DNA of 64,000 nt from CAZDET01 sp964504335 (GCA_964504335.1 CAZDET010000001.1:124001-188000); one strand, 5' to 3'. Shown: positions 40,088 to 49,852, counted from the stretch's first letter. The notes: generated by a model from the sequence alone, not told the origin. Program-made: numbers and translations.

Positions 40088-41247
40088 ACCTCCAGTATTT
40101 CCTCCTCGAAGGCCACTTCCGAGGTACTCTCAATGTATTTCGATACACTTAGTATGATCCCAAAGGCCACACAAGTGAATAGTATGCTGGTTCCACCCCG
40201 CGATATCAAGGGCAGAGTCAATCCCGTTACCGGCACCAAATTGACGGCCACCGCAATATTGACGAACGCCTGTAAGACAATGGCCAAACTCAACCCGAGC
40301 GCCACCATGGCTCCGAAGGCCTTGGAGCTTTTAGTCACCAGCCTCGTTACCCGAAAGAAGAGTAATAAGTACAGGCTTATAATTACTACCCCGCCCAAAA
40401 GGCCGTACTCCTCCACGATAATGGCATAGATAAAATCCGAATAAGGAGAGGGTAAATAATTGCGTTGCAAGCTATTGCCCGGCCCTACACCGAATAACCC
40501 GCCGTTGGCCATGGCAATCTTGGCTTGGGTGACCTGGAAGCCCGGCTCCTCGCTCATGAATTCCTCCATGCGGCTTTCCCAGGTGTCTACGCGAATTACG
40601 TTTGGCGCATTCTTTCCCAGTAGGTAAAGCATGGCAAACAACCAGGTACCGAGCATAAACAGCAATCCGATGTAGCGGATATCCACCCTCCCGATCACCA
40701 TCATGAGTATACAGATCAGAAAGAGCAGCAAGGCGCTCGATAAGTCGGCCGGAGCAATGAGCCCGCACACGATCAGCACCGGTAGGATGATCGGCAAAAA
40801 CGCACTTTTGAAGTCTTTGATGTATTCCTGCTTGCCACTTATGGAGCGCGCTACGTATACGATGGTAGCGATCTTTGCGAAATCGGATGTCTGGAAAGTC
40901 AGCCCGATTACCGGAAGTTGTATCCAGCGCCGTGCTTCGTTCAGCTCGGTTCCCAGCAGGAGGGTATACACCAATAGCGGCACGCTCAGTGCCAGCATCA
41001 CCGGTGCCCACCGCGAGTAGCGCGAATAGTGGAGCAGATGGCAGGAGTATACGATGAGAAGCCCTGCGCCCAGCAGAACACCGTGCTTGAAGAGATAATA
41101 GATCGTATCTCCGCCTCGCTCGCGGTAAGCAAGGGCACCCGTCGAACTGTAAACGGCCAGCAGCGAAAACACCGCCAGCAGTAGGATGATGGCCCAAATG
41201 ACCCGATCTCCTTTTAGTTCTGCCGATATACGTGCTGATAATGCCAT
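40084..41247 (-). CDS. ftsW: Septal peptidoglycan polymerase FtsW (SEDS family)
   Basis: A 387-residue protein with about ten transmembrane helices. It has the SEDS signatures: RRWIQLPVIGLTFQTSDFAKIATI, the conserved Asp region PADLSSALLLFLI, and near the end AVAVNLVPVTGLTLPLISRGGTSILFTCVAFGIIL. FtsW polymerises lipid II together with FtsI. Position within dcw between murD and murG favours FtsW over RodA. It overlaps murG by four bases. Confidence 0.94.
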   Translation of the reverse strand: MALSARISAELKGDRVIWAIILLLAVFSLLAVYSSTGALAYRERGGDTIYYLFKHGVLLGAGLLIVYSCHLLHYSRYSRWAPVMLALSVPLLVYTLLLGTELNEARRWIQLPVIGLTFQTSDFAKIATIVYVARSISGKQEYIKDFKSAFLPIILPVLIVCGLIAPADLSSALLLFLICILMMVIGRVDIRYIGLLFMLGTWLFAMLYLLGKNAPNVIRVDTWESRMEEFMSEEPGFQVTQAKIAMANGGLFGVGPGNSLQRNYLPSPYSDFIYAIIVEEYGLLGGVVIISLYLLLFFRVTRLVTKSSKAFGAMVALGLSLAIVLQAFVNIAVAVNLVPVTGLTLPLISRGGTSILFTCVAFGIILSVSKYIESTSEVAFEEEILEV

Positions 41248-41301
41248 GTGTTAAGTACGTCGTTGGTTATGCTCCCGGTACCAAACACACATTTTGGCAC
41301 C

Positions 41302-42609
41302 TCAGAGTCCATGAACGACCGCCCGGAACTGATCCCCGCGATCGATGTAATTCTTGAATAAGTCAAAGCTCGCGCAAGCCGGCGACAACAGTACGGTATC
41401 GCCCGCTTGCCCGAGCTGTAATGCTGCCTGCACGGCGGCCGCCATCGATTGTACCTCGACGATATTGTCGATCACGGGATCGAAGGAGGCCCGCAGTTTG
41501 GTATTGTCAACTCCCAGGCAGACGAGTGCGCGCACTTTTGCGCGCACCAACTCCACCAGCGGGAGGTAATCGTTTCCTTTGTCCGTACCGCCGGCAATCC
41601 AGACGATAGGTGCTTCCACGGCATCGAGCGCGTATTGCACCGCATCGGTATTGGTGGCTTTACTGTCGTTAATAAACAGCAGCCCCCTTCTTTCGCCCAC
41701 CCGCTCCAGGCGGTGGGGAACGGCCCGAAAGGTGTTCAAGCCTTCCTGAAGGGCATTGCCATCGGCTCCAAGCGCCAGGGCGATCCGCAGGGCGAAATTG
41801 GCATTGCGGGCATTGTGCCGCCCCACCAGCTCCGTTGTCCGCAAATCGAAGGTGTGGCCTTCGAAGCGCAGCTGAGAATCGCGGAAGTCGGCGTCCCACA
41901 CCTCCATCTGCCGGGCCGCTGCTGGGTTGCGCGCCTTTCCCGCCAGGATGTTGGCATCTTCTCCCCAGAGGATCAGCAGATCATCCGGCTGCTGGTTGCG
42001 GGCAATGCGCCACTTGGCATCGATGTAGCGATCCATCTCGTAGCCGTAGCGGTCGAGATGGTCGGGCGTGATGTTTAACAGCGCGGCGATGTGCGGGCGA
42101 AAAGCCCGAATATCGTCCAGCTGAAAACTGCTCAACTCCAAGACGTATATGGCCGCCTTGGGGTCCTCCACCAGCAGCCGGGCGAAGCTGCGCCCGACGT
42201 TTCCGCCCAGCCGCGCATCCAATCCCGCGGTCTGCAGTAAATGATGCGTTAGGGTGGCCGTAGTCGTTTTGCCGTTGCTGCCCGTAATCCCTACGATCGT
42301 GGAACTACAGTAGCGAGCCGCCAATTCAATTTCACCGATCACCGGCACGCCGTTGCGCGCCAGCTGTTGGATCAGTGGTACGTGGCCCGGTATGCCCGGA
42401 CTCTTTATTACTTCTTTCGCCGCCAGAATGCGGTCGGCATCGTGCCCTCCGCTTTCGAAGGGAATGCCGGCTTGCTTCAGTTCCTCGAGGTATTCCTCTC
42501 CAATGGTTCCCCGATCGGATACGAATACCGCCAGGCCCTTGCTTCGAGCCAGTAAGGCAGCTCCTACGCCACTCTCTCCGGCTCCCAGCACGACGATTTC
42601 TGCCTGCAT
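41302..42609 (-). CDS. murD: UDP-N-acetylmuramoyl-L-alanine-D-glutamate ligase
   Basis: A 435-residue Mur ligase that adds D-Glu. Features: EIVVLGAGESGVGAALLARSKG at the N-terminus, P-loop VGITGSNGKTTTATLTHHLL (about residues 108-127), ELSSFQLDDI, LLNITPDHLDRY, and INDSKATNTDAVQYALDA, the MurD-specific C-terminal segment. It begins two bases after the mraY gene ends. Confidence 0.96.
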   Translation of the reverse strand: MQAEIVVLGAGESGVGAALLARSKGLAVFVSDRGTIGEEYLEELKQAGIPFESGGHDADRILAAKEVIKSPGIPGHVPLIQQLARNGVPVIGEIELAARYCSSTIVGITGSNGKTTTATLTHHLLQTAGLDARLGGNVGRSFARLLVEDPKAAIYVLELSSFQLDDIRAFRPHIAALLNITPDHLDRYGYEMDRYIDAKWRIARNQQPDDLLILWGEDANILAGKARNPAAARQMEVWDADFRDSQLRFEGHTFDLRTTELVGRHNARNANFALRIALALGADGNALQEGLNTFRAVPHRLERVGERRGLLFINDSKATNTDAVQYALDAVEAPIVWIAGGTDKGNDYLPLVELVRAKVRALVCLGVDNTKLRASFDPVIDNIVEVQSMAAAVQAALQLGQAGDTVLLSPACASFDLFKNYIDRGDQFRAVVHGL

Positions 42610-42610
42610 A

Positions 42611-43879
42611 TCAGCGAATCTTTAGCGTGAGGATGGTTGCCACGGCTAAAATGATGCCGACAATCCAGAAGCGCGCCACGATTTTTGTCTCGGGCATGCC
42701 CAACTTCTGGAAGTGGTGGTGCAGCGGCGACATCCGGAAAATCCGACGCCCCTCTCCGAAACGTCTTTTGGTGTATTTGAAATAACTCACCTGTAAAATG
42801 ACCGAGAGGCTTTCCGCCAGGAAAATGCCGCATAATAAAGGCAGCAAGAGTTCTTTCCGCAGGAGGATGGCCAGGGCGGCAATCACTCCGCCGAGGGTCA
42901 GGCTCCCGGTATCGCCCATGAACACCTGAGCGGGAAAGGAATTGTACCACAGAAAACCGAGGCAGGACCCCAACAGGCAGGCGGCGTAGATGAACAACTC
43001 GCTCGTGCCCGGCAGGTAGTGAATGTCCAGATAGTTGGCAGTAAGAATGTTTCCGCTGACGTAGGCAAAGATCGCCAGCACCGTCCCAATGACGCTGGAT
43101 ACCCCCGTCGCGAGCCCGTCGAGGCCATCCGTGAGATTGGCGCTGTTCGACACGGCCGTAACGATGAAGATGATGAGCGGCACGAAGATCACCCAGCCGT
43201 ACTTCAAGGCCTTGTTGCGTTCGAGGGGAAGCAATTGGGCGTAGTCGAGATTGTTCCCCTTTCGGAAGGGCACGTTGGTCAGTGTCGTTTTGTAGTCCGC
43301 CCGGTAGAGCGGCGGCTGGCCTTCCCGCTCAATTATAATCGGTTCGCCTACCATATCTCCTACGGTCAGGCCGGCGGCTTCTCCGTCGGCCACGTCCATC
43401 CGCACGACCACCTGATCGCTAAACAACATCATCAGGCTAATAAACAGGCCAAAGCCGACCTGCCCGACAATCTTAAACTTACCGGCCAGCCCGTCCTTTT
43501 TTTTGCGAAACACCTTTATATAGTCATCCGCAAACCCGATCAGGCCCATCCAACTGGTTGCTACGATCATGATGACGATGTACACATTGTCGAGGCGGGC
43601 CATTAATAGACAGGGTACGAGGATACCGAGAATGATAATCACCCCGCCCATGGTGGGAGTGCCTTGTTTTTGCTGTTGCCCCTCCAGCCCGAGATCGCGG
43701 ACCGTCTCCCCTATCTGTTGCCGTCGGAGGAAGCGGATGATCCGCCCCCCCAGAAGCAAACTGATAATCAGTGAGAGGATGATAGCTACCCCCGCCCGAA
43801 ACGTAGAGTATTGAAACAAGCCGGAGCCAGGAAACGGACCGTATTGTTCGACGATCCATTCGACTAGGTAAATGATCAT
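42611..43879 (-). CDS. mraY: Phospho-N-acetylmuramoyl-pentapeptide transferase
   Basis: A 422-residue membrane enzyme with ten helices that makes lipid I. Motifs: QKQGTPTMGGVIIILGI, the catalytic Asp pair in GFADDYIKVFRKKKDGL, NLTDGLDGLATG, FMGDTGSLTLGGVIAALA and the C-terminal MSPLHHHFQKLG. It has a larger insert than the E. coli enzyme (360 residues) between helices (about residues 155-210), as is common in Bacteroidota. No murF lies between it and murE. Confidence 0.96.
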   Translation of the reverse strand: MIIYLVEWIVEQYGPFPGSGLFQYSTFRAGVAIILSLIISLLLGGRIIRFLRRQQIGETVRDLGLEGQQQKQGTPTMGGVIIILGILVPCLLMARLDNVYIVIMIVATSWMGLIGFADDYIKVFRKKKDGLAGKFKIVGQVGFGLFISLMMLFSDQVVVRMDVADGEAAGLTVGDMVGEPIIIEREGQPPLYRADYKTTLTNVPFRKGNNLDYAQLLPLERNKALKYGWVIFVPLIIFIVTAVSNSANLTDGLDGLATGVSSVIGTVLAIFAYVSGNILTANYLDIHYLPGTSELFIYAACLLGSCLGFLWYNSFPAQVFMGDTGSLTLGGVIAALAILLRKELLLPLLCGIFLAESLSVILQVSYFKYTKRRFGEGRRIFRMSPLHHHFQKLGMPETKIVARFWIVGIILAVATILTLKIR

Positions 43880-43930
43880 GATGGTTTTCCGATTTGGCTT
43901 AACGCGTCGGCCGCTAAGGTAGGTAGGATT

Positions 43931-45400
43931 CTATGCATCACGTAGTGCCTGTGCCGCGATCTCCCGATCATCGAACGGATGTTTGACGCCCTGGATTTCC
44001 TGATAGGTTTCGTGCCCTTTTCCGGCAATCAGCAGTAAATCGTGCCGCTGGGCCAGGCCCACGGCGGTTCGAATGGCGCTGCGCCGATCCGTAATGCGGA
44101 GCGTTTTGCGGCGCCCCTCATCGTCGAGTCCGGCTTCCATCTCATCGAGAATCACCTCGGGAGATTCGCTGCGCGGGTTGTCGCTCGTCAGAATCAGGCG
44201 GTCGCTGAGGCGGGCCGCAACGGCCGCCATCTTGGGGCGTTTGGCCCGGTCGCGATCACCGCCCGCCCCCACCACAGTCAGGATGCGCCCGCCGGCAGTC
44301 GTCTGAAGATCGCGCAGCGTTTGCAGCACTTTCTCCAGGGCATCCGGTGTGTGGGCGTAATCGACGATGGCGGTGCGGCCCGAATCGGGGTCGTGTATCA
44401 CCTCCATCCGACCCGGTGCGCCAGGCAGGCTACTCAATACCGCCAACACCTCCGCTTCCGACTGGCCGAGTAGAGTACCCACCCCGTAGGCCGCCAGGAG
44501 GTTGTAGGCGTTGTACTCCCCGATCATGCGCATGTATACCTCCTGGCCATTCAGGCTGAGTACCATCCCCTGCGGCGTATTTTCCAGCAGTTTCGCACGG
44601 TACTCAGCCATCGAGCGCAGGCTGTAGCGGTAGACGGTGGCCAACGAATTCTGCACCATATAGCTTCCGCGCCGGTCATCGGTATTGATCAGCGCAAAAG
44701 CGGTTGCAGGCAGCATGTCAAAGAACTTTTTTTTCGCATCGATATAGGCCCGAAACGTACCGTGGTAGTCCAGGTGATCGTGCGACATATTCGTAAAGAC
44801 CCCTCCGGCAAAGTGCAGCCCGGCGATCCGCCGTTGATCGGCGGCGTGCGAACTCACCTCCATAAAGGCGTAGTCGCAACCGGCCTGCCGCATATCTGCC
44901 AGGTTGGCTTGTATTTGCAGCGCGTCCGGGGTGGTGTGGGTAGCTTCCACCCGCCGTTCCCCGATGCGTATTTCAACCGTCGATAGCAGCCCCACCCGGA
45001 ACCCCAATCGCGTAAATAAATCGTGCAACAAGGTCACCACCGTCGTTTTCCCGTTCGTCCCCGTCACGCCCACCAATCGCAGGTGCTTACTCGGATGGTC
45101 GTAATAGGCGGAGGCCAGTTGCCCCAACGCCTCGGCGCTATCGGGTACCTGCATCCAGGTAATGGTCCCTTCGATGCCCGGCCACTCCGATGAGGGGCGT
45201 TGTGCCAGAATGGCAACCGCTCCTCGCTCAACCGCAGCCTCGATGTAGTCGTGCCCATCTACCCGGGTGCCGGGAACGGCCACGAACAACGACCCCGGGC
45301 GCACCCGGCGGGAGTCGAAGGCAATTTGCTCGATTTCAAGGTCAGTGGTACCCGATACTTCATTAAGCGTCAGGTCGTTTATCAGCTTGCTTAGGATCAT
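43931..45400 (-). CDS. murE: UDP-MurNAc-tripeptide synthetase (meso-DAP adding)
   Basis: A 489-residue Mur ligase. P-loop GVTGTNGKTTVVTLLHDLF (about residues 111-129), HTTPDALQIQANLADM, NMSHDHLDYHGTFRAYIDAKKKFF and the specificity motif LTSDNPRSESP, in which DNPR predicts meso-diaminopimelate as the amino acid. The ATG at 45400 is chosen; the preceding in-frame TTG would add one residue. It follows ftsI by about 13 bases. Confidence 0.96.
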   Translation of the reverse strand: MILSKLINDLTLNEVSGTTDLEIEQIAFDSRRVRPGSLFVAVPGTRVDGHDYIEAAVERGAVAILAQRPSSEWPGIEGTITWMQVPDSAEALGQLASAYYDHPSKHLRLVGVTGTNGKTTVVTLLHDLFTRLGFRVGLLSTVEIRIGERRVEATHTTPDALQIQANLADMRQAGCDYAFMEVSSHAADQRRIAGLHFAGGVFTNMSHDHLDYHGTFRAYIDAKKKFFDMLPATAFALINTDDRRGSYMVQNSLATVYRYSLRSMAEYRAKLLENTPQGMVLSLNGQEVYMRMIGEYNAYNLLAAYGVGTLLGQSEAEVLAVLSSLPGAPGRMEVIHDPDSGRTAIVDYAHTPDALEKVLQTLRDLQTTAGGRILTVVGAGGDRDRAKRPKMAAVAARLSDRLILTSDNPRSESPEVILDEMEAGLDDEGRRKTLRITDRRSAIRTAVGLAQRHDLLLIAGKGHETYQEIQGVKHPFDDREIAAQALRDA

Positions 45401-45413
45401 CAATCGTTCCTAA

Positions 45414-47576
45414 CTAGTTCAAATACAATCGGACAGTTTGCCCCTTCAACCGGGTTCCCGGCAGTAAGGATTGCCGACGTACACGGCCGACACCCTCGAC
45501 CTCCACGGTCAATCCCCGGTTTTCCAATTCGTAAATCGCATCGCGCAGCCCCATGCCTACTACGTTAGGCATCGCCCCCACCGATAAGCGCCTCGGTTCC
45601 AGCAGCAGGCTGTCGGCCTTGGCGCGTACGATAGTCAGGCTATCGCCGGCGCTGCCGTACACCGGCAGGCGCAGGTAGTCGAGCACGGTCCGGATGTCGG
45701 CCGCGTGCCCGACGTCGTAGTTCGGCAGATTGGCCTCGTACAACACGGGGCGCGGCCCCCGATTGATCGGTTCGTGCAGTTCGAGCATAGCATTGAAGCA
45801 CTTGTCGGCAATTTCCCGAAAGACCGGACCGGCGACCTCCCCACCGTAAAAGCCGCCCTGCTGCGGATTGCGAATCACCACCACGCAGGAGTAGAGCGGG
45901 TTGTTGGCCGGGAAGTAACCCGCAAAGGAGGCCTGATACCCTTCTACCCGAGTTCCCCGACGGCCCCGGCGGTAGTTGATTTGCGCCGTACCCGTTTTGC
46001 CGGCAAAATCGTAGCGGTTGCTCCGCAATTCGGCGGCCGTACCGCGTTGCACGACACCTTCCAACAGCAGGCGGGCCTGTTCGATCGTAGCGGTACCCGC
46101 AATCTGCTTGTTCACTACCGTCGGTCGGAACGTCTCTAACGTTTGCCCGTTGCGGCGAATCTCCGACACCAGGTAGGGCTTCATCATGCGTCCGCCGTTG
46201 GCTACGGAGTTGTAAAAGCTCAATAATTGCAGTGGTGTAATCCTCAATTCGTATCCGGTAGCCATCCAGGGCAGCGACAGTCCGCTCCACTGGTGCTCCT
46301 GGCTGTAGGCCTCCTTTATATATGGTTTTGCTTCTCCGGCCAGGGTGATACCCGTCGGTATGTCCAGGTTGAACGACCGCAAACGCTCGATAAAGGCAGT
46401 GGCACCGGCCGTATCGGTGGAATAGTTGGTATCGTTGAAGTTCTCATTCACCAGCTTGGCCAGGCCTACGTTCGAGGAGATCTCGAAAGCCCGGCGCACC
46501 GTGGTTTTCTCCAGATCCCGACTCATGCGGGTGGCGTCCACCATTTCCGCGTCGTAAAACTGAGTGCGTCCGCGCTCGATATCGATCGTGTCTTCCAGTT
46601 TCACCAGCCCTTCTTCGAGCAGGGCCATGATAGAGGCGAGCTTGAAGGTAGAGCCCGGCTCTGTAGCCATCGCGATGGCGTAGTTATACATTTCGTAGTA
46701 GCCCCGGTTGGCGGTGTCGCGCCCGAGGTTGGCAATAGCGCGAATGGCACCCGTTTTGACGTCCATCACAATGGCCGTTCCCCATTCGGCGGCGTGTTTG
46801 CGCATGCCGTTGAGGAGGGCTTTTTCGGCGATGTCTTGCACGTTGACGTCCAGGGTCGTCACAATATCGTCGCCACTGCGTGGCTCGAGGATGGTGAGAT
46901 CCTCGGTGGGCAACCAAAGGTTGCGGCTCGGATCGACCTTAAGCATCAGTTGGCGTCCGGGCTGGCCCCGTAGGTAGGAATCGAAAAACCCCTCCAACCC
47001 GACCGGCTGATTGCCCGCGCGCACGTATCCGATGGTGCGCCGCGCCAACAGGCCGAAAGGTCGCTTGCGTTCACTGCGATCCTCAGCGATCAGTCCACCC
47101 CGGTAACGCCCGAGATTGAAGAGTGGGAACTGCTCGATGCGTCGCTTCTCGGCATAACTGACCTGCTTTTTAATCAGCACGTGGCGGTTTTTGCCAAAGG
47201 TGCTATCCCGAATTTCAATGAGCCAGTTTTTCATACCTCCTACCGTGTAAGACCGGTCGACGTACGTCGCCAGGCAGTAGGCCAGCGTATCCAAGTTGCG
47301 CAGGTACTCCTCGTCGGAGGCGACAAAGGGATCGAAGTACAGATCGAAGAAGGGGACGGAGGTTGCCAATAAGCTTTCGTCGTGCGAGTAAATATCGCCG
47401 CGCTCCGGTACAATGATTTTCTCAGCCTGGTAATTTTCCCGGCCCATTTCACGGTACTCCTCTGCGTCGTAGTAGGCTGATTTAAACGTCTGCCAGATCA
47501 ACAGCAATGCAAACGGTACCAGCACTGCGAAGAGCAGCCCGTAGATCCGGTAGAGTACCTCGTTTTTAATTTGCAT
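45414..47576 (-). CDS. ftsI: Septal penicillin-binding protein (FtsI/PBP3) with PASTA domain
   Basis: A 720-residue class B penicillin-binding protein with one N-terminal transmembrane helix (about residues 12-30). A dimerisation domain follows, then the transpeptidase domain with EPGSTFKLASIM (catalytic Ser in the SxxK motif), ISSNVGLAKL (SxN) and FAGKTGTAQ (KTG). It ends in one PASTA domain (SVGAMPNVVGMGLRDAIYELENRGLTVEVEGVG). It crosslinks septal peptidoglycan with FtsW. Encoded between ftsL and murE. Confidence 0.95.
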   Translation of the reverse strand: MQIKNEVLYRIYGLLFAVLVPFALLLIWQTFKSAYYDAEEYREMGRENYQAEKIIVPERGDIYSHDESLLATSVPFFDLYFDPFVASDEEYLRNLDTLAYCLATYVDRSYTVGGMKNWLIEIRDSTFGKNRHVLIKKQVSYAEKRRIEQFPLFNLGRYRGGLIAEDRSERKRPFGLLARRTIGYVRAGNQPVGLEGFFDSYLRGQPGRQLMLKVDPSRNLWLPTEDLTILEPRSGDDIVTTLDVNVQDIAEKALLNGMRKHAAEWGTAIVMDVKTGAIRAIANLGRDTANRGYYEMYNYAIAMATEPGSTFKLASIMALLEEGLVKLEDTIDIERGRTQFYDAEMVDATRMSRDLEKTTVRRAFEISSNVGLAKLVNENFNDTNYSTDTAGATAFIERLRSFNLDIPTGITLAGEAKPYIKEAYSQEHQWSGLSLPWMATGYELRITPLQLLSFYNSVANGGRMMKPYLVSEIRRNGQTLETFRPTVVNKQIAGTATIEQARLLLEGVVQRGTAAELRSNRYDFAGKTGTAQINYRRGRRGTRVEGYQASFAGYFPANNPLYSCVVVIRNPQQGGFYGGEVAGPVFREIADKCFNAMLELHEPINRGPRPVLYEANLPNYDVGHAADIRTVLDYLRLPVYGSAGDSLTIVRAKADSLLLEPRRLSVGAMPNVVGMGLRDAIYELENRGLTVEVEGVGRVRRQSLLPGTRLKGQTVRLYLN

Positions 47577-47603
47577 TACCTATGGGTTTGATCCGGACGG
47601 CCG

Positions 47604-47927
47604 CTAGGGCTGTTTCGGAACGACAATTTTCCTTGGCTCACCCCGGTGCAGTATGAGGCCGTCATCCTTCACTTTTTCGACGACCTCCGACCGAAGGCTG
47701 TTAAACATATTTTCCGACTGAAGCGAGCGGTAGTACCAACTCAGCTCCTGGTTTTCGCGCTGTAACTCCTGGATGCGCCGGGCATTGTATTCTGCGTAGT
47801 GCACCGCTGAGATGTAGATCACCCCCAAACCACCCAACAAGAGGACCATTCCCAGATTGTCGAGAATGAGGGACGTCATCCGAAAACTACGAACCCGGCT
47901 CCACCTTGATTTTTTCCTGCTCGCCAT
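47604..47927 (-). CDS. ftsL: FtsL-like divisome protein
   Basis: A 107-residue bitopic protein with a basic N-terminus (SRKKSRWSRVRSFRM), a transmembrane helix (about residues 24-43) and a periplasmic coiled-coil segment (YAEYNARRIQELQRENQELSWYYRSLQSEN). Sequence is weakly conserved in this family, so the call depends on size, layout and location between rsmH and ftsI. Its ATG shares one base with the rsmH stop codon. Confidence 0.8.
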   Translation of the reverse strand: MASRKKSRWSRVRSFRMTSLILDNLGMVLLLGGLGVIYISAVHYAEYNARRIQELQRENQELSWYYRSLQSENMFNSLRSEVVEKVKDDGLILHRGEPRKIVVPKQP

Positions 47928-48853
47928 TATGCATTCAAATAGTTCGATCGCTGATCGGCTGTTCGCTCTCCCACGCGCATCTTGGCGCTGCGCGCCCGAC
48001 TGTTGCGGAGTATTTCCGCTTCGTCGGGTGCAATCGGCCGACGCGTGATTACTTTATACGGCTGGTAGCGATTTCCGTAAAAATCCTTCAATTCCGTTCC
48101 TTCCGCATCCCCCCGTCGGAGCATGTTTTTTACCATGCGGTCTTCCAGCGAGTGGTAGCTGATCACCACCAGTCGGCCACCCTCTTTCAACAAATCCGTC
48201 GCCTGCTCCAGCAAAGCGGACAGGGCCGCTATTTCGTCATTGACCGCGATGCGCAATGCCTGAAACAACTGGGCCAGATAGCGATGTCGGGGCCCTCGTA
48301 CCAGCGGATCGACCACGCTCAGCAGCTCCCCGATTGTCCTGATCGGTTGGTGCCGGCGCGCCGACTCTATGGCCTGGGCCACCGTGCGCGCGTTGCGCAA
48401 TTCTCCGTATTCACTCAAAATACGCTGCAGCCCTTCGGCCGTTTCCTGATTGATCAGATCGGCGGCCGTCTGCCCTCCCTGCTGATGCATGCGCATGTCG
48501 AGCGGCGCGTCGAAGCGGTAGCTGAACCCCCGCTCCGGCACATCAAACTGGTGGGAGGAAACCCCCAAATCTGCCAACAGGCCATCGATGCGCGTAACAC
48601 CATACAGTCGAAGGAAATTACGCAGGGCGTTGAAGTTGGCAGCAATGAAGGTCAATCGCTCGTCGGGCGGCACATTTGCCACCGCGGCAGCGTCCTGGTC
48701 AAAGGCAAACAAGCGCCCCTCCGGCCCCAGGGCCTGCAGGATGAGCCGGCTGTGCCCACCCCCGCCAAAGGTCGCATCTACGTATATACCGTCTGGGCGA
48801 ATGTTCAAGTGCGCGATGCTTTCATCGGCAAGGACGGGAACGTGATAGTCCAT
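47927..48853 (-). CDS. rsmH: 16S rRNA (cytosine-1402-N4)-methyltransferase
   Basis: A 308-residue SAM-dependent enzyme with YHVPVLADESIAHLNIRPDGIYVDATFGGGGHSRLIL, DQDAAAV, DGLLADLGVSSHQFDVPERGFSYRFDAPLDMRM and the C-terminal VVISYHSLEDRMVKNMLRRGD. All are diagnostic for RsmH/MraW, which fine-tunes the ribosomal P site. The ATG at 48853 is favoured over the in-frame GTG one codon upstream. It overlaps the mraZ stop codon by one base, indicating coupling. Confidence 0.96.
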   Translation of the reverse strand: MDYHVPVLADESIAHLNIRPDGIYVDATFGGGGHSRLILQALGPEGRLFAFDQDAAAVANVPPDERLTFIAANFNALRNFLRLYGVTRIDGLLADLGVSSHQFDVPERGFSYRFDAPLDMRMHQQGGQTAADLINQETAEGLQRILSEYGELRNARTVAQAIESARRHQPIRTIGELLSVVDPLVRGPRHRYLAQLFQALRIAVNDEIAALSALLEQATDLLKEGGRLVVISYHSLEDRMVKNMLRRGDAEGTELKDFYGNRYQPYKVITRRPIAPDEAEILRNSRARSAKMRVGERTADQRSNYLNA

Positions 48854-49320
48854 CACTCGTCCGCTTGATCGAGGTTCCCCAGTACGTCCTCTGCCAGATC
48901 GGAGAAGTCAGTCGGCTCCTCTGCAAGCATGCGGTCGTACTCGACGGATGCCCAAATTTCAATTCGGCCGCTGTAAGCAGTCAGTATAATGTCGCGGTCA
49001 ATCCCCGCGTATTCCGCCAACCGCTTGGGAAGTAGTAAACGATCCGCACTATCCAGTGCCACCTCCTGCGCCCCGCGAAAGAAGTAGCGGGCAAAGTCCC
49101 GGTTCTTCTTATTGTAAAGGTTCAGCTGATTGATCTCTCCGGATATCTTGTTCCACAATAGCTCCGGATACAAAACCAAACATCGCTCGAACCCACGGTT
49201 AATAACAAACTTCTCGCGCTGGTAGTCTCCAAATTGATTCAACAAACCGCTCGGCATGCGAAAGCGACCTTTCGCATCCATTTTGACATCGTACTCGCCG
49301 AGCAACTGCTGCAATTCCAT
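48853..49320 (-). CDS. mraZ: Transcriptional regulator MraZ
   Basis: A 155-residue protein made of two SpoVT/AbrB-like repeats (GEYDVKMDAKGRFRMPSGLL, about residues 8-27, and VALDSADRLLLPKRLAEYAGI, about 87-107), the MraZ layout. MraZ binds short direct repeats upstream of its own gene and controls the dcw operon. It is the first gene of the cluster, and matching repeats lie just upstream (49358-49382). Confidence 0.96.
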   Translation of the reverse strand: MELQQLLGEYDVKMDAKGRFRMPSGLLNQFGDYQREKFVINRGFERCLVLYPELLWNKISGEINQLNLYNKKNRDFARYFFRGAQEVALDSADRLLLPKRLAEYAGIDRDIILTAYSGRIEIWASVEYDRMLAEEPTDFSDLAEDVLGNLDQADE

Positions 49321-49340
49321 GGATCTATACTACTGTCATT

Positions 49341-49382
49341 CAAAAGTAGCTTCTTTTGACACAAATTACCACTTTTACCCAC
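49341..49382 (-). promoter_or_regulatory. mraZ promoter and MraZ-type operator
   Basis: On the minus strand three GTGGG/GTGGT/GTGTC units start every ten bases (49378-49382, 49368-49372, 49358-49362), the spacing of MraZ binding repeats in other bacteria. Just downstream lies TACTTTTG (49341-49348), a perfect match to the TAnnTTTG promoter box, 21 bases before the ATG. The operator would block or modulate this promoter, giving autoregulation. Confidence 0.75.
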
Positions 49383-49852
49383 CTTTTGTGCGGGCATTTT
49401 TTCCACATTCGCCTTGTTTTGGCCCTTATCCGATGTTTAATCTCAAAAAAGTGATATCAACGACACTAATTTGCGGTTACTACTCCCATCTTTTTGTTTT
49501 ATAGGCGAAATATAAGTATTAAAAACTAATTATTTGTTTGAAAAAATAAAAGCCCCTGCCGATTAAGGGAAGTATAGCCGGTGGGAAAAAGTGGACATCC
49601 GGGGCGGAACCAGGTATGACTCCGGAAGAATATGTTCGGACTACTTTGATGGTCCTTTCTTATAGATTTTTGATTAATTTGGAACCTGCCCAATGCTGAC
49701 CTCATGTAACCAAATAGCTTTTTGTTGAACGCTGATAGCAGCCGTATCCGGGCTTTATCGATAGGTGATAGGTGCCGCAAATAATTAGAAAGTGCATTTT
49801 GTTTAGGCGGCATCCGATCAGAAAACATGCTTTGATGGACAGAAACACCAGA
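49383..49852. other. Non-coding gap between mraZ and the NrtR-like gene
   Basis: This AT-rich divergent intergenic region holds the upstream parts of both promoters. Open frames here are short, poorly composed and unlike their neighbours. I see no hairpin with a T-run, no tRNA-like fold and no repeat family. Confidence 0.5.

Noticed and set aside
49526..49828. 100-residue open frame on the minus strand
   Set aside because: It lies in an AT-rich divergent intergenic region, has poor composition and no recognisable domain.
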